64,000 bases of DNA, taken from assembly GCF_001584145.1 (NCBI RefSeq), contig NZ_CP013232.1, forward strand, positions 2,852,001 to 2,916,000, given 5' to 3'. Numbering within the stretch: the stretch's first letter is position 1; each line of letters opens with the position of its first letter. The stretch comes from Collimonas fungivorans. Its GTDB lineage: Bacteria; Pseudomonadota; Gammaproteobacteria; Burkholderiales; Burkholderiaceae_D. This document shows, one piece after another, positions 8,223 to 15,565 of this stretch. Under the pieces are notes generated by a model. It ran no database searches. It saw only the letters and a program-made list of their open reading frames with translations, and had not been told where the DNA came from. The position numbers and the translations under genes were made by a program.

Positions 8223-9143
8223 CTAAACGGCAGCAACCGCACCAAAGATCAGCGACCGGTGCGCCGCCACGCCCGCCATGACGCCGTCGGCAACCGCGTG
8301 CGCCACGCCGGGAGCCATGCGCGCGGCGTCGCCGCAGCAATAGACGCCGGCCACGGTGCTGGCCTTCTGCATGTCGGTGCGGATGAACATGCCCGTCATC
8401 CCCTCGTCGAACGCGCAGCCCAGCTGCTCGGCCAGCGGACTGGCGGCGTGGGTGCGACTCATCACGAACAGCCCTGCCATCGACTGGATGCGGCCGTCGC
8501 TCAGTACGACATCGGCCTTGCCCGCAATGCGCGCCACCGGCGTGCGCTCAATCGTCACGCCGCGCTGAACCAGGCTGGACAGCTGTTCATCATCCGGCTC
8601 GAAAGCGCCGTTGAGAAACAGCGTGGTCTTGCCCCAGTCGGGCAGCATCAAAGCCTGGTGTATGGACAAAGGCCCGGTAGCCAGCACGCCGATGCTGCCT
8701 TGGTCGAGTTCGTAACCGTCACAGTACGGACAGCTGAACACGCTGCGGCCCCAGCGTTCAGCCAGTCCTTCAAGCTGCGGCAACTCGTCCACCACGCCAG
8801 TCGCCAGCACCAGCCGGCGCGCCTGCAGCAGTTCGCCGCTATCCAGCGTCACGCGGAAGCCGCCGTCATTGGCAGCAGCTGCCACCGCGCTGCCATCCTG
8901 CCAGGTGACGGTGGAATACGCCAGCAGCTGGGCGCGGCCCTTGGCGACAATGGCGGCGGCGTCGCGGCCGTCTTGCGTCAGGAAGCCGTGCGAATGGCTG
9001 GTAAAGCGGTTGCGGCGCTGGCCAGCGTCCAGCACCAGCACGCGGCGGCGCGCCCGCGCCAGCTGCAGCGCTGCCGACAGGCCGGCGTAGCTGCCGCCGA
9101 CGACGACGGCGTCGAACTCATTTTTTGGGCGCTGGGTGGGCAT
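8223..9143 (-). CDS. NAD(P)/FAD-dependent oxidoreductase, thioredoxin reductase-like
   Basis: Flavoprotein of 306 aa with the thioredoxin reductase fold. The FAD-binding VVVGGSYAGLSAALQLARA lies at residues 13-31, a redox-active pair Cys138-Pro-Tyr-Cys141 follows in the middle domain, and the second FAD motif GVYCCGDAARM is near the C-terminus. The NADPH loop GVLATGPLSIHQ is less canonical than in TrxB, as usual for the small TrxB-like proteins paired with regulators. Its start codon lies inside the end of the Rrf2-type regulator gene (26-base overlap), so the two are translationally coupled. A role in redox detoxification under that regulator is inferred; the electron acceptor is unknown. 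Confidence 0.87.
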   Translation of the reverse strand: MPTQRPKNEFDAVVVGGSYAGLSAALQLARARRRVLVLDAGQRRNRFTSHSHGFLTQDGRDAAAIVAKGRAQLLAYSTVTWQDGSAVAAAANDGGFRVTLDSGELLQARRLVLATGVVDELPQLEGLAERWGRSVFSCPYCDGYELDQGSIGVLATGPLSIHQALMLPDWGKTTLFLNGAFEPDDEQLSSLVQRGVTIERTPVARIAGKADVVLSDGRIQSMAGLFVMSRTHAASPLAEQLGCAFDEGMTGMFIRTDMQKASTVAGVYCCGDAARMAPGVAHAVADGVMAGVAAHRSLIFGAVAAV

Positions 9144-9582
9144 AGTTTTCTTCCTTGTGTTTCGTGTATTGGACGTTGAAGCGCTCTGACAGGTCGGCCA
9201 GCGTGACGTCCTTGAAATGCTCGATCAGCAAGGCTTCGGCCGCGTCAAAAGCATTCGACAACGACTGGTTAACTACCTTTTCCACCAGGCAGTCCGGATG
9301 ATCGGCACGGTGCCCCATTGCGAAAACGGTAGGCGCGCCGACGGCTTCGTAGATGTCGTGCAAGGTCACTTTGCGCAGGTCGCAGGTGATGGTCCAGCCG
9401 CCGCCGTGGCCCTTGCCGGAGCCGACATAGCCGCGTTCACGCAGGCCGGCCAGCACGCGCCGCACCAGCACCGGGTTGGTGCCGAGGTAGGCCGACAATT
9501 CTTCGGAGGTGAATGGACGCTCGCCGTGCGCCATATGCAGCAGCACGTGGAGGATCGATGAAAGTTTGCTGTCTCTTCTCAT
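9118..9582 (-). CDS. Rrf2 family transcriptional regulator
   Basis: Winged-helix regulator of 154 aa. MRRDSKLSSILHVLLHMAHG is the typical Rrf2 opening, TSEELSAYLGTNPVLVRRVL the recognition helix, and GKGHGGGWTITCDLRKVTLH the wing. Only isolated cysteines are present, so the three-cysteine iron-sulfur site of IscR/NsrR is absent. It resembles the YwnA-like group that senses oxidants or electrophiles through single cysteines or other ligands. It overlaps the downstream CPYC flavoprotein gene and probably controls it. Start taken at 9582, the Rrf2 consensus N-terminus. Short arms ATGTA/TACAT at 9581-9601 overlap the start and may be its binding site. Confidence 0.87.
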   Translation of the reverse strand: MRRDSKLSSILHVLLHMAHGERPFTSEELSAYLGTNPVLVRRVLAGLRERGYVGSGKGHGGGWTITCDLRKVTLHDIYEAVGAPTVFAMGHRADHPDCLVEKVVNQSLSNAFDAAEALLIEHFKDVTLADLSERFNVQYTKHKEENYAHPAPKK

Positions 9583-9627
9583 GTAACTAATGATAGTACA
9601 TAATTGGAGTTTGCGCAGGCATGATTC

Positions 9628-9678
9628 AAAAAAGAAGTCGCCAGGATGTTTCGCTGCTTTTGGCAATGAAACATCCTG
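9628..9678 (-). terminator. Rho-independent terminator of the GH99-like gene
   Basis: An 11-bp perfect stem (CAGGATGTTTC with GAAACATCCTG, 9642-9652 and 9668-9678) with a 15-base loop. In the minus direction it is followed by a short spacer and six T residues (9628-9633). It lies 30 bases after the stop codon of the minus-strand gene ending at 9708. Confidence 0.8.
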
Positions 9679-9707
9679 CGCTTCTTGTCGCTACGATCTC
9701 ATGACAG

Positions 9708-11567
9708 CTATTGCGAGATTGGCCGTGTCGGCTCCAGCGTACGATCGCCGCTTAAAACGCGGTTGGCTTCCCGCGCAAGCCGCAGGTAAAAGTCGCTGGA
9801 CAGGCTTTCTCCATCCGCGTCCAGCGTGATGAAGGGCGGACGGTTGGCCGATGCCGGCGGCTCGGTCGGGATCAGCGACTTGTTGGGGGCAACCTTGTAC
9901 ATCGCCGTACCCTCGTCCACTTCATCGAACATGGCGGTGTAGAAGATATTGTTGCCGGCCGATTTGAACTCGTAGAACTGGGTCCACCAGAAACGGCCGC
10001 CCTTGCGCGGCAAGTTGCGTCCGCCCGGGAACATGACCGGCATGTAGCGCCGCCCTACCCGCTTGGCTTCGGCCAGGTCCGGTGCGATAACGTCGCGCCG
10101 CCAGGCTTGCGCTCCGGCTTCATCGCCATACCGGCCGACGGTCCACGGACTGATGACATCGAAGCGGCGATAAACATCCGCCCATGCGGGATCCTGGAGC
10201 GAGTCGTCGCCCATCGTGCGCCAACGTGAAGGCACGCCGCCGATCACGAAGGCACGCTGGTTGTCGGGCGCGTTTTTCGTGAACCAGTCGATCAATTCGT
10301 TCGCCTGGGCCGGTGTGGCGTTGTGGCCGGTGAATCCCATGCCCCAGATCGAGATGACCGGACGTCCGCCCTGGTGCAGGTAGCGGCTAGACGCCAATGA
10401 GCCGTCCGCCGCCAGTGCCGCCCAGTGGTCCTTGATGCGCGGAATGATATTCTCCGATTTCTCTCCCGAGATATCGTACATCACCGCCCAGACCCGACCG
10501 TTTGCTTCTGCCCCGGCGCGCACGTTGGCCGTCACGCCATCGCGGAAACGGCGGTTGGCCGAGCCAGGTTCCAGTTCACCCACGAATTCCTGCAGGAAAA
10601 CGCCGTCCAGGCCATAAGCCTTCATCCATTCGAAATGGCGGTTGACCGTGCTGCGGTTCCAGGCGCTGTAGAGCGTTGCGGGTGAGCCGTCGGGCATGAC
10701 AAACGCCGTATTGCAACGCTCGCCGGCCGGTACGTCGCGCATGTCGGGCCACATGTCGACACTGACGTTTTGCGGGTTCGGCGTCGCGCTTGGCGCCCAG
10801 TGCCGCCAGCCGTTGCCGGCGGCGCTCAGAGGCGAGCCGTCGCCGTTGCAGGCAAACCAGCCCTGGTAGCCGAACATGTGCCTGCCGTCTATGGTGCTGG
10901 CGTCGACCACTGGCGTAGCGATGCCGATGCTGAACCAATTGAAGTTGCCAACCAGGCCGCCGTTGACTACGCTGTCCAGGTGCAGCTGGATCACGTGCTG
11001 CCCTGCGCTCAGAGTGATATTGGTGGAAACCGTTTGCCAGTTCTGCCAGCCTTGGGTATTCGGAATCGTCAGCTGCGGCGTGGCGCTGACGCCATCTACA
11101 TTGAAATGGAAAGTGCCGCCCTGCCCCTGGCTGGCGACCCGGATTTGCGCCGCATAGCTGCCGGCAGCCGCGACATTGACCGTGTAGTTGAGCCATTCGC
11201 CGGCGGTGGTCCAGCCGACGTCGTAACCGGCGCCGGTATCGCTGGTCGCTTCGATCCCGATGCCTTCCGTTTTGCGATACTGGCCGCCCTGGTTGGCATT
11301 GGCTGAATTGAAGTAGCCGACATCCTGGCCGCCGGTGTCAAAGTCTTCCGCCTGGATGGTTCCCGGCAGCGGCCATGCCTTGCCGCCATAAGGGGAGCCG
11401 GCGCTGGCAGCCAGCTTCGCGCTGGCGCCGGCCGATATCGCATCGGAGCTTCCGCCGTCGCTGCAGCTGCTCAGGATGCACATGCCGATGAAGACGGGCG
11501 TGGCGCTTCTTAATAAATATCTGATGGCGGGAGTTTTCAAAATGCTTTCCAATATGTGTTGGACCAT
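9708..11567 (-). CDS. CBM6-type and GH71/GH99-like lipoprotein glycosidase
   Basis: Predicted secreted lipoprotein of 619 aa. The signal sequence ends in a lipobox with Cys35 (CILSSC). Residues about 50-195 form a carbohydrate-binding module of the CBM6 type (IQAEDFDTGGQDVGYFNSAN ... WLNYTVNVAAAGSYAAQIRV). Residues about 215-600 match the GH71/GH99-like group (MFGYQGWFACNGDGSPL ... WNRSTVNRHFEWMKAYGLDGVFLQEFVG ... GRVWAVMYDISG). Such proteins are thought to act on alpha-glucans, alpha-mannans or arabinoxylan-type polymers; the substrate here is not deducible. Start at 11567 has no strong ribosome site, and a slightly shorter form is possible. The neighbouring chitinase supports a role in degrading fungal or other cell-wall polymers. 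Confidence 0.82.
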   Translation of the reverse strand: MVQHILESILKTPAIRYLLRSATPVFIGMCILSSCSDGGSSDAISAGASAKLAASAGSPYGGKAWPLPGTIQAEDFDTGGQDVGYFNSANANQGGQYRKTEGIGIEATSDTGAGYDVGWTTAGEWLNYTVNVAAAGSYAAQIRVASQGQGGTFHFNVDGVSATPQLTIPNTQGWQNWQTVSTNITLSAGQHVIQLHLDSVVNGGLVGNFNWFSIGIATPVVDASTIDGRHMFGYQGWFACNGDGSPLSAAGNGWRHWAPSATPNPQNVSVDMWPDMRDVPAGERCNTAFVMPDGSPATLYSAWNRSTVNRHFEWMKAYGLDGVFLQEFVGELEPGSANRRFRDGVTANVRAGAEANGRVWAVMYDISGEKSENIIPRIKDHWAALAADGSLASSRYLHQGGRPVISIWGMGFTGHNATPAQANELIDWFTKNAPDNQRAFVIGGVPSRWRTMGDDSLQDPAWADVYRRFDVISPWTVGRYGDEAGAQAWRRDVIAPDLAEAKRVGRRYMPVMFPGGRNLPRKGGRFWWTQFYEFKSAGNNIFYTAMFDEVDEGTAMYKVAPNKSLIPTEPPASANRPPFITLDADGESLSSDFYLRLAREANRVLSGDRTLEPTRPISQ

Positions 11568-11587
11568 TGTTTGTCGCAGATAAGCAG

Positions 11588-11614
11588 GCCGCCGTGCTGC
11601 GGCGCTCGACGGCC
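11588..11614. terminator. inverted repeat between chitinase and GH99-like gene
   Basis: CAGGCCG and CGGCCTG arms enclose a GC-rich loop, 20 to 45 bases after the chitinase stop codon in the minus direction. No T-run follows, so this is at most a weak or Rho-assisted terminator or a processing hairpin. Confidence 0.3.
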
Positions 11615-11632
11615 TGGGTTGCGAAGTGCTTT

Positions 11633-12883
11633 TTATAGTCCGAGAGCTGAAATGAACTTGTTGGTATAACCCAGCGTGCCGGCCTTGCCATAGTCATTGC
11701 AGGTACCGGACGAGTGGTTGTCCGAACTCGGCGGAGCGCAATCGCGGTCGCGCGAGAAGGCCCAGAAATGGACGCCGGCCAGCTTCTTGGACAAGGCATA
11801 GTTCGACACCGTGACCGCATCGGCCAGGGTGAACGTCTCGGCGGTGCTGTCGTTGCCGCCTATCATCGGCGTCACCTCGATCTGGCTGTACGGCACCTTC
11901 CAGTGGTTGTGCAGACTTTCGGCGGCAGCGACGGTCGACTTGCCCATGTCGCATTTGCCGCTGCTGTTCAGCGTGCACAGCGCCGCGTTTTCCTGGCCCG
12001 ATTCGGCAAAATCCATGGTCATCAGGTTGATCGTGTAGTTTTTCAATCCGTAATTCTGGATCGCCGTCATCACCTTCACCCCGGTGCCGCCCAGGCTCTG
12101 GCTTTCGTTGCCGCCGTCGGTCGCCAGCGTAAAGCTGTAACGCAGGTTCGGATATGCCGCCTGCGCCGCCGACACCCGCGCCACCAGGTTGTTGATGTCG
12201 CTCTGGGTCTGGCTGCTTTCTATGTCGAAATCGATGCCCAGCAGGTTCGCGCTGTAGTAAGTCTTGATGAATTTGGCGAAATTGGCGTCCGAAGTGCAGG
12301 TAAAGCTGCCACCGCCGCCGCCGGTCGCCACGATGTACTTCTTGCCCGCGTTGACGAAGCTGGCCACGTTCGCCTTGGCAAAGGCCGCGGCAGATACGCC
12401 GCTCCAGTTTTCGCTGCCGCAGTTGCCGGTGGCGAAGGCCCAGGTCACTGCCTGCAGCTTGGCCGGCATTACCTTCAGCAGGATTTGCGAGCTGCCGGTG
12501 ACGGTAGTGTTGAGCTGGTCGCCGTCATAGTCGCCGGAGTAAAAATAAGGGCTGTAGATGAATCCGGTCGGCGGCGGCGTGGCCGGGCCGCTGCAGCTGG
12601 TGGGCTGCCAGTACCAGGTGCTGATGGTCGGATCGGTGCCATCGCTGCCGTTGCTGCCGGCATTGACCTCTTTGTAGAAAGAACCGTTGGCCGGATATTG
12701 CACCACGCTGCCGACCGCATAATTGATGCCGGCGGTCCAGGTGCTGTACTGGCAAGTTGCAGCGGGAGTTGCGGCGGCCTGGCTGATCGCCGTTTCCGCT
12801 GTTCCCTGCAGTCCGGCGCCATGCGCCGAAAACGCCAAACACGACAGACTGATGGCGAGTCCTTTTATCATTTTCGATTTCAC
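11633..12883 (-). CDS. secreted chitinase, CBM5/12 plus GH18
   Basis: Exported chitinase of 416 aa. I place the start at the GTG at 12883 because AGGAGA lies five bases before it; an ATG four codons later is too far from that site. After the signal peptide (to about residue 23) comes a chitin-binding module at about 44-97 (YSTWTAGINYAVGSVVQY ... STWYWQPTSC). The GH18 barrel follows from about 107. The catalytic loop reads LLGIDFDIES with Asp218, Asp220 and the proton donor Glu222 kept, while the first Asp of the usual DxxDxDxE is Leu215. MTMDF and HFWAFSRDRDC are further GH18 elements. It hydrolyses beta-1,4-GlcNAc polymers outside the cell. Confidence 0.92.
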   Translation of the reverse strand: MKSKMIKGLAISLSCLAFSAHGAGLQGTAETAISQAAATPAATCQYSTWTAGINYAVGSVVQYPANGSFYKEVNAGSNGSDGTDPTISTWYWQPTSCSGPATPPPTGFIYSPYFYSGDYDGDQLNTTVTGSSQILLKVMPAKLQAVTWAFATGNCGSENWSGVSAAAFAKANVASFVNAGKKYIVATGGGGGSFTCTSDANFAKFIKTYYSANLLGIDFDIESSQTQSDINNLVARVSAAQAAYPNLRYSFTLATDGGNESQSLGGTGVKVMTAIQNYGLKNYTINLMTMDFAESGQENAALCTLNSSGKCDMGKSTVAAAESLHNHWKVPYSQIEVTPMIGGNDSTAETFTLADAVTVSNYALSKKLAGVHFWAFSRDRDCAPPSSDNHSSGTCNDYGKAGTLGYTNKFISALGL

Positions 12884-13307
12884 TTGATTCTCCTGGATAG
12901 ATTGAAATGGCTTGCCTGATGTGAGCGCGCTCCGGGTGCCATATCGCTGCGGCAAATTGCCGGCCCCGTTTTTTGTCGCGCCCTTGCGATCTATCCTCGA
13001 TATTTCCGCATGGAAACATGTTGTCTGATGACTGTAAGGGTCACAAAAACCACTGTCAACCTGTATCTGAGTGGTATTGCCAGATTGCCCCACCGGCTAT
13101 ATTGCGGCGCAATGAATGCAGCTGCAGGCTGTTGTTTACATTGGCTTTACCGCAAGTCATCGGACCTGTTGTTTTTACAAGTGGACTTGCTGTTTTCCTG
13201 GCGGGAATTTAGTAAAAAAGAAGGAATACGATTGAAACCGGGGAGGATTCGGAAGAGGATTCGAAACGGCGGCGCAAGGAATGCGCCGCTGCGTACGATT
13301 CGAAGAA
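12884..13307. other. intergenic region upstream of chitinase
   Basis: About 420 bases holding the chitinase leader and promoter region and, at its far end, a GC-rich hairpin after the 144-aa gene. I see no convincing gene; short frames here lack ribosome sites and protein-like composition. Confidence 0.5.
13269..13289 (-). terminator. GC-rich hairpin after the 144-aa gene
   Basis: GCGGCGC, a 7-base loop AAGGAAT, and GCGCCGC form a perfect stem 19 bases beyond the stop codon of the gene ending at 13308. The flanking TTCGAA/ATTCGAA bases extend the symmetry. Only a short T tract follows in the minus direction. Confidence 0.4.
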
Positions 13308-13742
13308 TTACTGTGCGGCCTGCTGTGCTTTGTTATGCTCAGCCAGCGCTACCGCCTTATAGTCATAAGAAGGATAGAACTCCGTCCTGTAGCTGCCCCA
13401 AGCTGTGTCTTCGAGCACGCGGTTGACCTCGCGCAGGCGCGAGGCCGGCAAGCGCAGTGTGATGACTTGCCCGATGCCCATCGTTACATACCAGCTCACT
13501 ACCTCTACTCCGGCTGGCGGGAATGCCTTGTAAAACCCCTGCTTGGCAAGCTGCGCGTTCAACTCGCCCAGCGGGCGCGACTGGTCGTGCTTCAGGAACA
13601 CGGTCAGCAACAGCGCATTGTCCGGCGTGGCGACCGCATTGCCGGCAGCGGGGGCCGCCACCGATTGCGCTTTGGCGCCGCCATGGAAAGCGACAGATGC
13701 CAGCAGTGCGGACATCAACAACGATTTGAATTTTCCTTGCAT
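13308..13742 (-). CDS. hypothetical exported protein (144 aa)
   Basis: A 144-residue protein with a clear Sec signal peptide (SLLMSALLASVAFHGGAKAQ, cleavage near residue 25). The mature part is a small domain with LLLTVFLKHDQSRPLGELNA and MGIGQVITLRLPASRLREVN. This resembles proteins that cluster with secreted enzymes in soil proteobacteria, but I cannot name a family. It is expected in the periplasm. It lies 47 bases downstream of the substrate-binding protein gene on the same strand and may be co-transcribed. Start is the ATG at 13742. Confidence 0.65.
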   Translation of the reverse strand: MQGKFKSLLMSALLASVAFHGGAKAQSVAAPAAGNAVATPDNALLLTVFLKHDQSRPLGELNAQLAKQGFYKAFPPAGVEVVSWYVTMGIGQVITLRLPASRLREVNRVLEDTAWGSYRTEFYPSYDYKAVALAEHNKAQQAAQ

Positions 13743-13789
13743 GACGTTTTCCTTGTGCTTAACTGCAATCTAACTGCAATCGGTTTATT

Positions 13790-14575
13790 CTAAGGCTTGA
13801 CCGCTTCCATCCCTTTTTCCTGCAGCACCCGCGCCGTTTCGGGGCTTGCCAGCAAATGCAGGAGCGCCTGTGCCGCTGCCTGTTCCTTGCTGGCGGCGCC
13901 GATGGCTGCGGTGTAGACGGTGAAATTCTGGATCTCGGCAGGCAATGGGCCAATCAGTGTTACGCCTTTGACCGCCAGGATTTCGCTGATCTGCTGGAAA
14001 CCGAGCGTTGCTTCATTGTCCAGCAGATGATCGCCGACGTAACCGCCCTGCACTTTCACCGCCTTGCGCTCGATTTCATCGGCAATTCCCCATTGCCGGA
14101 ACAGCTGCGCCAGGTAGATCCCGCTGGATCCGCCCGCCGCAGGATCGATATAGGCAACCGACCTGGCATTGAGCAGGGCTTGCTTGAAACGCTCCACGGT
14201 ACTGATGTCCGGCTTCGGTGCGCCGGCCAGCACCATGGCGCCAATGCCGACCCGCGCCAGGTTCACCACGCTGGCGGCATTCGCTTTCTGCCTGGCGACC
14301 AGTTGCGCGATCAGGTCCGGCGTCATGATCACCACGTCGAACCCGGCGCCGCCTTCAATGCGTTTGGCAATGCCGCCGGCGGTGTCGTTCTGCAGGATGA
14401 TCTTGTTGCCAGTGCTGGCCTCGAACTGCGGCGCCATGGCCATCACGACTTGTTTGTAGGCGCCGGCGGTAAGCACGGTCAGGTCAGCAGCCGGCGCTGA
14501 AAGCGGCAACAGGATCGCCGCCGCAGTCAAACTGGAAGCGATCCATTTTCTTATTCTGCTGAAATTGTTTTTCAC
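13790..14575 (-). CDS. molybdate/sulfate-type ABC substrate-binding protein, orphan
   Basis: Periplasmic binding protein of about 261 aa in the ModA-like group. A signal peptide (SSLTAAAILLPLSAPAA) precedes the domain ADLTVLTAGAYKQVVMAMAP. FDVVIMTPDLIAQLVAR, IDPAAGGSSGIYLAQLF and GFQQISEILAVKGVTLIGPL are characteristic of ModA relatives that lack transporter partners. No ModB or ModC gene is adjacent, so molybdate transport is unproven and another ligand is possible. The start is probably the GTG at 14575; a TTG at 14587 is the alternative, and neither has a clear ribosome site. It lies divergent from the secreted unknown protein at 14793. Confidence 0.78.
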   Translation of the reverse strand: MKNNFSRIRKWIASSLTAAAILLPLSAPAADLTVLTAGAYKQVVMAMAPQFEASTGNKIILQNDTAGGIAKRIEGGAGFDVVIMTPDLIAQLVARQKANAASVVNLARVGIGAMVLAGAPKPDISTVERFKQALLNARSVAYIDPAAGGSSGIYLAQLFRQWGIADEIERKAVKVQGGYVGDHLLDNEATLGFQQISEILAVKGVTLIGPLPAEIQNFTVYTAAIGAASKEQAAAQALLHLLASPETARVLQEKGMEAVKP

Positions 14576-14792
14576 AATTGATAACAATTATTGTCTGTAA
14601 TATAATGACAGCGAGAATTCAGCCTCGCTGATTTACCCGTAAACCAGCTTGTAAATTTTTATCCGCACCGCGGATATCCTTCGCATCGATGCACGCCAGA
14701 CGTCTCTACAAGATGTTCAGCCGCAACGATCGCTCCAGATAAGTTTTGCCAGCCGTACGCCAGCCAACATCTCACTGCTTTAAGGAAATCCT

Positions 14793-15521
14793 ATGAGAAA
14801 ACGCTTGCCCCGCCTGTTTCGTTCAAGCTCCATTATCGTCGCAGGCTTGCTTGCCGGACCTGCACCCGCATCGGCTGTCGACGTCGATCCCGAATTTTCT
14901 GGCGCTGAAAACCGCCTCAAAGCCAAGAATGCTTTCGACAGCCTCGGCCGCTCCAAGGCAAGGCGCGCTTTCGACGCCTTGCCGCCAGCCGATCGCGAGA
15001 GACTATTATCGTCGCGAATCAGAAAGGCTGCGCCGGATGCTGCCAAAACCAGGATTTTTCTGCGGGACGAGAGCGACGACTGTCGCAACATGCCAAGTTA
15101 TAGCGAGAACAGCGTCGGCTTCAGAATCGGCGTGACGCCGGATGGCTTGAAATTCAGCGGCGGGCCCAGCGAACCGTTGCGGACTCCGTATTCATCCATG
15201 CATAAAGGCACAGGCTTTTGCGATTTTTCCCGGCATGGCATGACGCCGGCAGTCCGGCAAAATCCAGGCGAACAGCGGGGCAATTTGCACGGTGCGAATA
15301 TCCCGCCTCCTTTTAGAAGCCGCCATTCGCCCGCTTCCGCGCTAGGCGAATCGCTGCGCAACCAGCGATATGCAGATGAACAGCAACGGCAATCGGCAAA
15401 CCCGCCGCCGATGCCGGTAACCACGGATACCTATCGCGAAGGCCGCTCAAGCCGGACTCCCCATTTGCCAGGCAGGGTCATCGTTACCACACCTGGCGGC
15501 GGCCTCAGATTCAAGCCGTAG
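14793..15521 (+). CDS. hypothetical exported protein (242 aa)
   Basis: A 242-residue protein with a signal peptide (SSSIIVAGLLAGPAPASA, cleavage near residue 29) behind a good AAGGAAA ribosome site. The mature part is basic, rich in Pro, Arg, Ser and Gly, and largely unstructured, with two cysteines (CRNMPSY and GFCDFSRHG). I recognise no domain. It is transcribed divergently from the ModA-like gene. It is likely periplasmic or secreted; function unknown. Confidence 0.55.
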   Translation: MRKRLPRLFRSSSIIVAGLLAGPAPASAVDVDPEFSGAENRLKAKNAFDSLGRSKARRAFDALPPADRERLLSSRIRKAAPDAAKTRIFLRDESDDCRNMPSYSENSVGFRIGVTPDGLKFSGGPSEPLRTPYSSMHKGTGFCDFSRHGMTPAVRQNPGEQRGNLHGANIPPPFRSRHSPASALGESLRNQRYADEQQRQSANPPPMPVTTDTYREGRSSRTPHLPGRVIVTTPGGGLRFKP

Positions 15522-15531
15522 CAGCTACGGC
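15515..15531. terminator. palindrome at 3' end of the 242-aa gene
   Basis: GCCGTAGCAGCTACGGC is a perfect inverted repeat overlapping the stop codon, between two convergent genes. It lacks a T-run, so terminator function is only possible. Confidence 0.35.
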
Positions 15532-15565
15532 CTGATCCGATTCGCTTGGGCGACGCTGGCCGTGG

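Noticed and set aside
7964..8281. Plus-strand frames in the gap between the 75-aa gene and the flavoprotein gene
   Set aside because: Composition is not protein-like, there is no good ribosome site, and the frames run into the oppositely oriented gene.
14573..14592. lac-operator-like CACAATTGATAACAATTATTG
   Set aside because: It overlaps the start of the ModA-like gene, has no symmetric partner and no LacI-type regulator is nearby; similarity looks accidental.
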